Assembly: GCA_029856615.1 (NCBI GenBank)
Contig: JAHKLF010000021.1
Location: 1 to 12,379, forward strand
From: Candidatus Njordarchaeota archaeon
GTDB lineage: Archaea; Asgardarchaeota; Njordarchaeia; Njordarchaeales; Njordarchaeaceae
DNA: 12,379 nucleotides
Direction: 5' to 3'
Shown here piece by piece: positions 1-6,534 of the stretch. Every line of letters starts with the position of its first letter. The first letter of the stretch is position 1. The notes under the pieces are model-generated. The model did no database searches and was not told where the DNA came from. It saw only the letters and a program-made list of their open reading frames with translations. The position numbers were made by a program, and so were the translations under genes.

Positions 1-230
1 ATGGTAGATAGTCTCATTGGCTATTGTCAGGCAATTATATACTGGCTAAAAATAGTCGCGAAATCATCGGCTTTCCTGCATCGAAAAGCGTAGCTGAGTT
101 ATCATCCGACTACGGAAAGAGTCCAATAAAAGCGAAGGTCTTTTATGAAAAAATTATTTAAGAGGTGGTTTATTAAGCAACGAGCTAAAAAATTTAGAGC
201 CCTTAATTAGGTGGTCAAGGAGTCATCAAG
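1..230. other. Left edge, no recognisable gene
   Basis: No convincing gene is seen on either strand. One frame is open from position 1 to the TAG at 91-93 (30 codons) and could be the tail of something starting outside the window, but it resembles no family I know. A short complementary pair, CGTAG near 88-92 and CTACG near 111-115, encloses a loop too irregular to call an RNA. A good SD motif, AAGGAG at 216-221, lies near the right end. It is placed for the ATG at 231, which begins the damaged carbonic anhydrase region. Confidence 0.5.
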
Positions 231-1065
231 ATGGTATATGTTAGATGAGGGATTTAAGTAGCATTCATAGAGGACAAACTCCCATTGGATTAATGATAAA
301 ATGCATCGGTTCTCGTGTTACTAAGCTTTTAGACATGGAAAATGCATCGAATCTACTAGGTAAAGTATTAATTTTTAGAAACATGGGAAACATTGTTAAT
401 TTTTCATGTACAAACTTTACAGCCACATTAGCCTATTTCACAAAGCATCTTTTAGATAGCTTGGAAAAAGAGGGACGAGAGAGAGGTTCTATTGTCATTG
501 AAGGACATACGGATTGTGGAGCAATTAAGCTTGCACATTTATATTTAGATGGGCTTGAGAGCCCATATAAGGAGGCTTTAACATCCATAATAGACTTAAT
601 TAAAGAGGAATTTAGGAAAATTCGCTTTCGAGGATTGATATTTGAAAAAGAAATTGAAATAATGGTTAATGAAGCAATTGAATATTCACGCATTTTGATA
701 AGTGAAAAGTTCTATCCATAGATATTTGGTGATGAGGAAATAAGAGAAATGATCCGAGGAGATGAGCAGCCAGAAATAGTTGCTATGAAGTTACATTTTC
801 ATCTGGTATTACTAAATGTTAAAGAACAGGTAAAAAACTAATGAATAATCAAGATATCAAAGCATTCCTAAATATTAGAAAACTGGATTTATTTGGCGCG
901 ATTCTTGACATATTTACAGGAGCTACGTACTATCTGACTTACGACCCGAATGAGGATTCATTTAAGTGGGTAAATAAAAAAGTTCGAGGGATTTATCATA
1001 TAATAGTAGAGAGATGTACGGTTAAATCGAGAGGAGTATTATTAAGATTAACGGAATCAGAATGA
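231..1065 (+). pseudogene. Interrupted beta-class carbonic anhydrase gene
   Basis: The pieces together resemble one beta-carbonic anhydrase, the zinc enzyme that interconverts CO2 and bicarbonate. Piece 1 is frame 245-718: CIGSR near residues 21-25, FRNMGNIV near 44-51, and GHTDCGAI near 87-94, giving the Cys, His, Cys zinc ligands. A TAG at 719-721 stops it. The same frame is then open from 722 to 838 and reads a family-like NVKEQVKN, ending at TAA 839-841. The C-terminal part follows in the -1 frame (838-1062): KLDLFGAILDIFTG, the usual 'G-x-x-x-D-x-x-TG' end, stopping at TGA 1063-1065. The start is also suspect. An SD at 216-221 serves ATG 231, which opens only five codons; the longest frame begins at ATG 245 directly after a stop. 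The usual Asp of the CxDSR motif is Gly. A decayed gene is most likely; sequencing errors or recoding are alternatives. The last 44 bases overlap the convergent ecfT. Confidence 0.72.
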
Positions 1066-1777
1066 GGAGAATTATTATATCATTAAGACTAAATTTTAAA
1101 TCTCCTAAGATTGTTCTTTCATGCGGCGGAACACCATAGATTTCTAATACTTCCGCAAGTCTACTAGCTCGATTTAACGCGGAAATCATTAGAGGTAATA
1201 ATAGGCTGGAAAGATAAGTGAATATCTTACGCGATAATTTAGCTTTGCCCAATCCACGTAGAATCTGCGCCTCCCTTATTCGTGTTATTTCATCGATGAT
1301 TATGGGTATGAAGAGTATAGTAAGAGAAAATGAAAGAATTAATTCGAATGGTATACGAAGAGAAATAAGGAAGTCCTCAAGATCCTCTATGGTTGTGCTA
1401 AGAAAGAATATGTGTGTTGCTATTATAGTAAGTAATATTCGTAAAGTCAGGAGTAATGATAAAAGGAGGCCATGATGGCTTAGTATTCCAAAAATTAATT
1501 GTGTTTTATTAGGAACTAATACTGAATAAATTAAAGTATTTATAATGAATAATAGTGCCCCTAATGTGAGATAAAAACTAATGATATGAGCTTTTTTATG
1601 CTCTCTGAGCAATAGAATGAGAGATATAACGATCAGAATGAATGAAATAAATAAGCAATACATATTGTACCAAGAAGTAATAATTAGGAATACTATAATG
1701 ATTATTTTCGTCGCTGGATGGGCTTTATGCCATATTGTATTGCCTTCAATGTATTCGAATAACTCATTTTTTATCAC
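1022..1777 (-). CDS. ecfT: ECF transporter transmembrane component EcfT (CbiQ family)
   Basis: This is the membrane scaffold of an energy-coupling-factor importer. It couples ATP hydrolysis by the ATPase subunits to movement of the substrate-binding S component. The 251 residues carry several hydrophobic segments (about 24-56, 64-87, 101-128, 145-162, 186-200 and 231-251) and a cytoplasmic stretch at about 163-225 that holds the coupling helices. The first coupling motif is LRG (173-175), fitting the family's 'xRG'. At the expected second site, in RLAEVLEIYG, the sequence is IYG (213-215), so the usual Arg is Tyr. The start is GTG at 1775-1777, chosen because GGTGATC, a good match to the archaeal anti-SD complement, lies four bases upstream. 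It overlaps the end of ecfA by 14 bp, indicating translational coupling. It is the last gene of the ribU-ecfA-ecfT operon and ends in TAA inside the convergent carbonic anhydrase remnant. Confidence 0.88.
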   Translation of the reverse strand: MIKNELFEYIEGNTIWHKAHPATKIIIIVFLIITSWYNMYCLFISFILIVISLILLLREHKKAHIISFYLTLGALLFIINTLIYSVLVPNKTQLIFGILSHHGLLLSLLLTLRILLTIIATHIFFLSTTIEDLEDFLISLRIPFELILSFSLTILFIPIIIDEITRIREAQILRGLGKAKLSRKIFTYLSSLLLPLMISALNRASRLAEVLEIYGVPPHERTILGDLKFSLNDIIILLILIPLILIILLSI

Positions 1778-3482
1778 TTATGATCACCCTTTCCTTTAAG
1801 TCGTTCAGTGATATGATACCCTCAAAGCCAGCCTGACTCATTATCTCGTAAATTACGGGGGGTAATAGGTTGAATTCCGTGATCTTAGAGGATCCCAAAA
1901 CTTTTCTTTTATCGCCTTCAAAGATTATTTGGCCGTTCTTTAATACGATTACTCTATCAACCGGAGACTCTACTACTAATTCTATATCATGAGTAATCAT
2001 TATCACTAAGGAGCCTTCATTAGCTAATTTTCTGGCTTCGTCTACGACAAATAGCTTGGTTTCCCAGTCTAGCCCTCGAGTTGGCTCATCGAGTATTAAC
2101 ACTTTTGGTTTTAGAGCATACAAAGATGCTAATACTACACGTAATTTTTCTCCACCGGATAGTGAGAATGGGCTTTTGAATAATAGATGTTGCAATTTGA
2201 ACTTCGATGCAATTTCCCGAACATATTCATCGCAATTATTGGAACATTTTCCTAGGTTCCTTAGAGTAAATGCTATTTCATCATAGATCGTGCTGCAAAA
2301 AATCATGTCTTCGGGATTTTGCGGTGCATAAGCAACGATGCCAGCGAGATCTTTCATTTTCTTTTTGTTGATATCAATGCCACCTATATAGATTTTTCCT
2401 TTTACTGGTTTAAGGGCACCTATAATCAGACGAGCTAAGGTAGTTTTTCCAGCTCCGTTTTCTCCTAGGATAATGATGAACTCCTTTGGATACGCGATTA
2501 ACGAAATTCCTTTAATTATCCATTCTTTTGAGTATCTGAACCACAAATCCTGGATTCTCAAAATCGGCGTTCTAAGAGTCGAAGTTTTATACACTCTCTT
2601 AAATGAGTATTCATGTGGGGGGTTTTCTGCATGCGTAGTTCGCAAAGAGTTCCTAAGTAAATTAATCAGAGTGTCTTTATCGGCGAAATCCAAATCTGTT
2701 CTAAGATATTTACAAAGATGCACAATTTTGGGGCAACCTATACCCATCTTTGCAGGGATATCTGAAAAGAAGACCTTGCGCGGAGACCCCTCAAGGATGA
2801 TTTTGCCATTATCTAGGATTATAACATTATTAACGACATTGAATAATTCATCAAAGCGATGTTCTGATAAGATTATCGTAATATCTTTTTCTTTCCTTAA
2901 ATTTTTTAATGTAATTATGAATTCACGGGCGCTAACTGGATCGAGCTGTGATGTAGGTTCATCTAGTAATAATATTTTTGGGTCTAAGACTATAGCTGAG
3001 GCGAGCACGATTTTTTGTTTTTGACCACTGCTAAGTTTAGTTGTAGTAGCCTCAAAAAATTTCTCCATACCGACAAGTTTAAGGGCGTTACGTACTAACC
3101 GGATAATTTCTTCTCGTGGGTAACCTAAGTTAGCTAAACCAAAAGCTACGGCTCTCCAAACTTTTCTTCCTAGCAATTGTTCTTCGGGAAATTGCAATAC
3201 AGTAGTAATTCCCAATTGATATCTCTGGTTAGCTGGGTATTGAGTAATATCTTCATCGTAATAATAGATATTACCTTGAAAAACTCCATCATAAAAATGC
3301 GGGATTAAACCATTTATAACGCGAATGATAGATGATTTACCACTACCGGATTTTCCAGCGATTAATATGATGTCCTTCTCACGGATCGTAAGTGAAATGT
3401 TTTTAAGCGCGTTCTCTGTCCTACTTCTGTATCGAAAGTTTATATCTACTAATCTGAGCGCTTCAACCACTCTGGGACCCAC
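1764..3482 (-). CDS. ecfA: ECF transporter ATPase, two ABC domains fused in one chain
   Basis: This cytoplasmic ATP-hydrolysing subunit powers ECF vitamin import. In most ECF systems two separate proteins (EcfA1 and EcfA2) form the dimer; here both ABC domains lie on one 572-residue chain. Domain 1 (about 6-240) has Walker A GKSGSGKS (43-50), Q-loop LQFPEEQ, signature LSSGQ (150-154), Walker B LLLDEP (171-176) and switch His208. Domain 2 (about 305-530) has Walker A GENGAGKT (340-347), Q-loop Gln388, signature LSGGE (441-445), Walker B LILDEP (462-467) and switch His498. Both catalytic Glu residues after Walker B are present, so both sites look active. A linker of about 60 residues joins the domains. 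The start is GTG at 3480-3482 with no clear SD; GTG four codons later is an alternative. The gene overlaps the end of ribU by 34 bp and the start of ecfT by 14 bp, so the three are probably co-expressed. It ends in TGA. Confidence 0.93.
   Translation of the reverse strand: MGPRVVEALRLVDINFRYRSRTENALKNISLTIREKDIILIAGKSGSGKSSIIRVINGLIPHFYDGVFQGNIYYYDEDITQYPANQRYQLGITTVLQFPEEQLLGRKVWRAVAFGLANLGYPREEIIRLVRNALKLVGMEKFFEATTTKLSSGQKQKIVLASAIVLDPKILLLDEPTSQLDPVSAREFIITLKNLRKEKDITIILSEHRFDELFNVVNNVIILDNGKIILEGSPRKVFFSDIPAKMGIGCPKIVHLCKYLRTDLDFADKDTLINLLRNSLRTTHAENPPHEYSFKRVYKTSTLRTPILRIQDLWFRYSKEWIIKGISLIAYPKEFIIILGENGAGKTTLARLIIGALKPVKGKIYIGGIDINKKKMKDLAGIVAYAPQNPEDMIFCSTIYDEIAFTLRNLGKCSNNCDEYVREIASKFKLQHLLFKSPFSLSGGEKLRVVLASLYALKPKVLILDEPTRGLDWETKLFVVDEARKLANEGSLVIMITHDIELVVESPVDRVIVLKNGQIIFEGDKRKVLGSSKITEFNLLPPVIYEIMSQAGFEGIISLNDLKERVIISDKK
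1782..1788 (-). promoter_or_regulatory. Ribosome binding site of ecfT inside ecfA
   Basis: Read on the minus strand this is GGTGATC, complementary to the 3' end of archaeal 16S rRNA. It lies inside the last codons of ecfA, four bases before the GTG start of ecfT, and is what decides that non-ATG start. Confidence 0.6.
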
Positions 3483-4069
3483 TCAGGAGGCAGCTTTTGG
3501 ACAATTATAATTGCCCCAGAAACATTTATTGCTCCTTGAATAATGTTAAATATGCCCGTTATTATTAGTAAAAGTGATATGCTCATACCCCATATTTGTG
3601 CCCACTCTTCTACGCTTGTTATATCTCCTAGCATTCCGAGTTTTGCAAATATATCTATCATAATGTAATTTAATACAACCATTAAGAAAGTTCTGATAAG
3701 GATTGATATAAATCCAACAAACCATAGCATTTTAAGCATAGCAGAGTAAGAATGTGTTTTCTCACGAGTCCTTTTAGGTAAGTTTACCATGAGCGCTAAT
3801 GGGAGAGCATTAGAAATTATAGCTGCAAACTTAAATACAGCTCCGACGGGATTTCGGATAGCTACAATAAAACCAACGATTACTGAGGATATAAAAGCGG
3901 ATACTGGACCAAACATTATCGCTACTAATAATATTGGTATTTCAGAGATGTCAATCTTAAGGTATGGGAGGTATATAAAGGGATACTCTATTCCCAAAAG
4001 CAACATGCCTGCTGATAAGGCTGTTAAAACAGAGATATTTGCGATATCTCGGGATGATAGTTTTGGCAT
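3449..4069 (-). CDS. ribU: ECF substrate-binding S component, riboflavin type (RibU)
   Basis: This small membrane protein would capture riboflavin and associate with EcfA and EcfT. Its 206 residues form about six hydrophobic segments. The family-like stretch at about 29-55, YLPYLKIDISEIPILL followed by FGPVSAF, matches the RibU pattern 'LPxLKIDxSDxPxLL...FGPLAG' known from bacterial RibU/YpaA. The C-terminal GIFNIIQGAIN region (about 172-182) also fits. The start is ATG with GAGGT eight bases upstream. It is first in the ribU-ecfA-ecfT operon, so the ATPase and EcfT look dedicated to this substrate. Known archaeal riboflavin regulation uses RbkR, which suggests the palindrome upstream may be an operator; that link is inference. 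It ends in TAG, showing that UAG is an ordinary stop here. Another S-component specificity is possible but less likely. Confidence 0.8.
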   Translation of the reverse strand: MPKLSSRDIANISVLTALSAGMLLLGIEYPFIYLPYLKIDISEIPILLVAIMFGPVSAFISSVIVGFIVAIRNPVGAVFKFAAIISNALPLALMVNLPKRTREKTHSYSAMLKMLWFVGFISILIRTFLMVVLNYIMIDIFAKLGMLGDITSVEEWAQIWGMSISLLLIITGIFNIIQGAINVSGAIIIVQKLPPEWVPEWLKRSD

Positions 4070-4077
4070 GCTAGTTT

Positions 4078-4120
4078 ACCTCAAATACGTAAATATACGT
4101 GTTTACACGTATATTTTTAA
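4078..4120 (-). promoter_or_regulatory. ribU promoter with overlapping palindromic operator candidate
   Basis: A perfect 12-bp inverted repeat has arms AAATATACGTGT (4091-4102) and ACACGTATATTT (4105-4116), separated by TT. On the minus strand an archaeal TATA-like TTAAAAATATA spans 4110-4120 and overlaps the outer arm. A start site about 25 bases downstream would leave a leader of some 20 bases carrying the SD GAGGT (4078-4082). Within the region ACGT recurs at 4087, 4097 and 4107, exactly 10 bp apart. A repressor bound here would block TBP or the polymerase. This is inferred from sequence only. The leader is too short for an FMN riboswitch. Confidence 0.6.
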
Positions 4121-4193
4121 GAGAGAAGAAGAGGACAATAATAATTTGATATATTTACTAATAGTATCCATAAGTTAAAATAGTAAAGATGTA

Positions 4194-4901
4194 TCATTTT
4201 ATCGCTACTAATATAAAAGCATTTTTTGAAGCGAAAAAGCTTATGCGGATCGTATTGAAGCCAATTTTCTTTAAAAGTCGGATGATATTCTCAATCGAGG
4301 GCATTATTTCTATACTCTTTGCTAGATATTCATATGGATTCTCCCTTAAGAGCATTACTTTCGACAAAATGCGACCAAGAGCCCTGATGTATCCGATTAG
4401 AATTCTAGTTATGAGAGTATGAGCATTATTAGTATCGGCTATTATAAGTAAGCCAGTGGGCTTTAAAATTTCGTAAGCTTGAACTAAAAAAGATTTCTTG
4501 TTAAAGAAGTCTCTGAAAGAGAATATGCAAAGAATACAGTCAAAGGAATTCTTATTAAATGGAAGTTTTTCAGCTACTCCCAGTAAGACATCAACATTAG
4601 GATATTTTCCTTTAACATAGTAAGCAAGGCTTTGGGAGGGCTCTAATGCGGTGATATCATACTTCAAGGGGTTATAAATTAGCTTAATGAAGTTACCGGG
4701 TCCTGGACCGATTTCTAAGATTCTTTTTCCCTTGAGAAATCTTCTAGAGATCCTTCTAAGCACCCATGTATATCCAAACGATATAATCAAGTTTCCTATC
4801 TCGTAAAATTTGATCAATTTTTCGAGACCTTTAATTATTTTCCGCCAAATCTCACGACTTACGTCCTGAAACATATTGGAGGACGGCATTTCCTTAGCCA
4901 T
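4194..4901 (-). CDS. UbiE/MenG-like SAM-dependent methyltransferase
   Basis: This 235-residue class I methyltransferase transfers a methyl group from S-adenosylmethionine. SAM-binding motif I is LEIGPGPGN (62-70). The acidic residue ending strand 2 is Glu87, motif II is around DCILCIFSFRDF (121-132), and LKPTG (146-150) is followed by LLIIAD. The FSFRDF stretch, the LKPTG region and the later YEYLAKSIEIMPS (190-202) resemble the UbiE/COQ5/MenG group ('G.RN', 'Y.YLP.SI..FP'), which methylates quinone precursors. The N-terminal 50 residues are helical and basic. The gene overlaps the end of the polyprenyl synthase by 8 bp, so it is probably translated from the same message. That pairing supports a role on a prenylated quinone, but a lipid or other substrate cannot be excluded. 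The ATG start has no strong SD; ATG five codons in is an alternative. Confidence 0.78.
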   Translation of the reverse strand: MAKEMPSSNMFQDVSREIWRKIIKGLEKLIKFYEIGNLIISFGYTWVLRRISRRFLKGKRILEIGPGPGNFIKLIYNPLKYDITALEPSQSLAYYVKGKYPNVDVLLGVAEKLPFNKNSFDCILCIFSFRDFFNKKSFLVQAYEILKPTGLLIIADTNNAHTLITRILIGYIRALGRILSKVMLLRENPYEYLAKSIEIMPSIENIIRLLKKIGFNTIRISFFASKNAFILVAIK

Positions 4902-5838
4902 AGCTAAGCATTGCGTCTACCATATATCTTGGAATGAAAGCAATAAAATCCCTATATTTGGACTTTGGGAATTGTCTAATAAATTTGTCTAATTCGGATA
5001 GTTTTTTCTCTAGGGAGTCAAATAACTCATCTTCGAGTCTAATATTTTCTATAATGGACAAAATTTTTTCAGGATCGTTTATTTTCCAGATTTCATCAGC
5101 TTTCTTTCTTTCTATTTTCATAAAATGTATTAGAGCTAATTTTAGGGGTTTTAAATCAATGTCTTTGTGTGTTTTCCTGAGTATTCTTAAGTCATATATA
5201 TCATCAGCAATTTGGTATGCTTCTCCCAGCAGAATCCCGTATTTTCTAGCTAGCTCCATTTTCCTTTTATCTCCAGTGGTCAAGGCTCCTAATTCAGCAG
5301 CTCCAGCAAATAGTTCTCCTGTTTTTAACTTTATTACTTCTAAGTAAACACTGGTTATATTTCCTGGAAAGTAATGAGGTAACGCTTCCAAAAGTATACC
5401 TAAAGTCGTCCTATATATCGCTCTGCTTATTATGGCTAGCGCTTTTTCGGAAATTCTTGAAACACGATATCCAGCATATGTAAAGATGAAATCTCCCGTC
5501 ATAATAGCCTTATGTATGTCGAATACACTCCAGAAACTAGATCGTCCTCTTCGCTGGAGATGAGAATCGATGACATCATCATGTAATAGAGTAGCAGCGT
5601 GAACGAACTCTATACTTGCGGCGAACTCTGATGCTTTCGTTAGATCCCCATCAAAAGCATCACATATTAGCAAAGTTAGAACTCCTCTGAATCTTTTTCC
5701 TCCCTCAAGTGCTCTGTAAACGATTTCTTTTAACGCGGGAAGGTCATTTAGCCATTCACGAATTTTTTTATCGACGAGTTTTCTTCGATTCTCATAATAT
5801 TCCAGTAAATTCTCAAGTAGTACTCTTTGGGATACCAT
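4894..5838 (-). CDS. Trans-polyprenyl diphosphate synthase, long-chain type
   Basis: It condenses isopentenyl diphosphate onto an allylic primer to build linear trans-prenyl diphosphates. The 314 residues are the normal family length. GGKRFR (46-51) binds substrate. The first aspartate-rich motif is DDVID (87-91), followed by RRG (97-99), and the second is DDIYD (212-216). The fifth residue before the first motif is Ala82, where short-chain enzymes, including archaeal GGPP synthases, usually have an aromatic or bulky residue. The stretch ATLLHDDVID matches long-chain enzymes such as E. coli IspB. This suggests a product longer than C20, as needed for a quinone tail rather than for C20 membrane lipids, and agrees with the overlapping UbiE-like gene. 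The ATG start has a strong SD, GGAGG at 5846-5850, seven bases upstream. A GGPP synthase for membrane lipids is the main alternative. Confidence 0.9.
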   Translation of the reverse strand: MVSQRVLLENLLEYYENRRKLVDKKIREWLNDLPALKEIVYRALEGGKRFRGVLTLLICDAFDGDLTKASEFAASIEFVHAATLLHDDVIDSHLQRRGRSSFWSVFDIHKAIMTGDFIFTYAGYRVSRISEKALAIISRAIYRTTLGILLEALPHYFPGNITSVYLEVIKLKTGELFAGAAELGALTTGDKRKMELARKYGILLGEAYQIADDIYDLRILRKTHKDIDLKPLKLALIHFMKIERKKADEIWKINDPEKILSIIENIRLEDELFDSLEKKLSELDKFIRQFPKSKYRDFIAFIPRYMVDAMLSYG

Positions 5839-5922
5839 TATTATTCCTCCTAAAGGGCGCTGGTATTTTTGTTTTCAAAGTAACTTTGAGAGAAGTGATT
5901 ATATTAATAGATATCCTAATTA
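5839..5922 (-). promoter_or_regulatory. Promoter of the prenyl synthase operon with a short inverted repeat
   Basis: On the minus strand a TATA-like TATTAATATAA lies at 5899-5909, predicting a start near 5879 and a leader of about 40 bases ending in GGAGG (5846-5850). A perfect inverted repeat, TCAAAG (5875-5880) and CTTTGA (5884-5889) around TAA, falls at the predicted start site and could be an operator. It is short enough to be chance. Confidence 0.4.
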
Positions 5923-6534
5923 TTAAAATATCCTGGGCTTTATAAACTTCCGATGCGTGGTCTTAAAGAGTTCTACATGATAGATAATCTCAGCAGAGTG
6001 CTCTACCATACACATATATTGATAGGCAATATCAACGAACTTCGAAGCGGTAAAAACTCCATGGGCACGTACTATCACAGCATGATGGCTCTTAAGAGCG
6101 TTAGCAACTTTATATGCGAGCTCCTCGGAACCCGGAGAACCTTCCACAATAGGAACTTTTCTTAGTACATGGTATGCTTCGCTATCATAAGGTATAATTT
6201 CATCATAGAAGAATGACAATACCACAGAATAAGGAGGGTGCGCATGAAGAACAGCTAGATTCTGTGTCTCTCTATAAATTCTTAAGTGAATGGGGGCTTC
6301 TGTTGATGCAATGAGATCATGGCCTGTTGGCCTATCAATGTATATTCTTACGATGTCTTCGGGTCTTAAGTTCTCTAACGACGCTGCATGTCTTGTTATC
6401 CACACAATATTCCCGCTTCGTATACTAATGTTACCCCCATGAGCCGTAATATATCCTCTTTTAGCTAAACGTGAACTATATTCCTTTATTATGAGGTAAG
6501 CCTGGCGATCGAGCTTATTCATTCTTATCACCAA
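5923..6534 (-). CDS. Class II aldolase, fuculose-phosphate aldolase type
   Basis: This zinc-dependent aldolase of the FucA/AraD/adducin family cleaves a sugar phosphate into DHAP and an aldehyde; the cytoplasmic archaeal homologue MJ1418 yields lactaldehyde. In its 203 residues the FucA-like features are GGNIS (33-37), catalytic Glu79 in TEAPIHL, the zinc pair His97 and His99 in HAHPPY, and the third zinc ligand His158 in AHGVF. All expected metal ligands are present. The start overlaps the end of the oxidoreductase gene by 20 bp; ATG four codons later (MNKLDRQAY) also fits family length. The overlap suggests the two enzymes are made together, so the aldehyde product may feed the oxidoreductase. 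That is inference. Ribulose-phosphate epimerase (AraD-like) or another sugar-phosphate activity is an alternative. Confidence 0.87.
   Translation of the reverse strand: MVIRMNKLDRQAYLIIKEYSSRLAKRGYITAHGGNISIRSGNIVWITRHAASLENLRPEDIVRIYIDRPTGHDLIASTEAPIHLRIYRETQNLAVLHAHPPYSVVLSFFYDEIIPYDSEAYHVLRKVPIVEGSPGSEELAYKVANALKSHHAVIVRAHGVFTASKFVDIAYQYMCMVEHSAEIIYHVELFKTTHRKFIKPRIF

Noticed and set aside
1..93. 30-codon open frame starting with ATG at the window edge
   Set aside because: Too short, no SD visible and no family resemblance; may only be the tail of something outside.
72..118. Hairpin-like CGTAG and CTACG pair, possible small RNA or tRNA
   Set aside because: Stem is short and irregular; no T-loop consensus, no convincing C/D boxes.
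719..721. TAG as a pyrrolysine or readthrough codon in the carbonic anhydrase
   Set aside because: ribU ends in TAG next door, no PYLIS-like structure or pyl genes are visible, and a second break follows, so decay or error is simpler.
2473..3024. Long plus-strand open frame inside ecfA
   Set aside because: It is the antisense shadow of two conserved ABC domains and has no family features of its own.
3789..4178. Plus-strand open frame across the ribU start
   Set aside because: Antisense to ribU and its promoter; no SD and no recognisable domain.
4070..4193. FMN riboswitch ahead of ribU
   Set aside because: The predicted leader is only about 20 bases, and no conserved FMN aptamer segments are seen.
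4934..5347. Plus-strand open frame inside the prenyl synthase
   Set aside because: Antisense shadow of a gene with intact aspartate-rich motifs.
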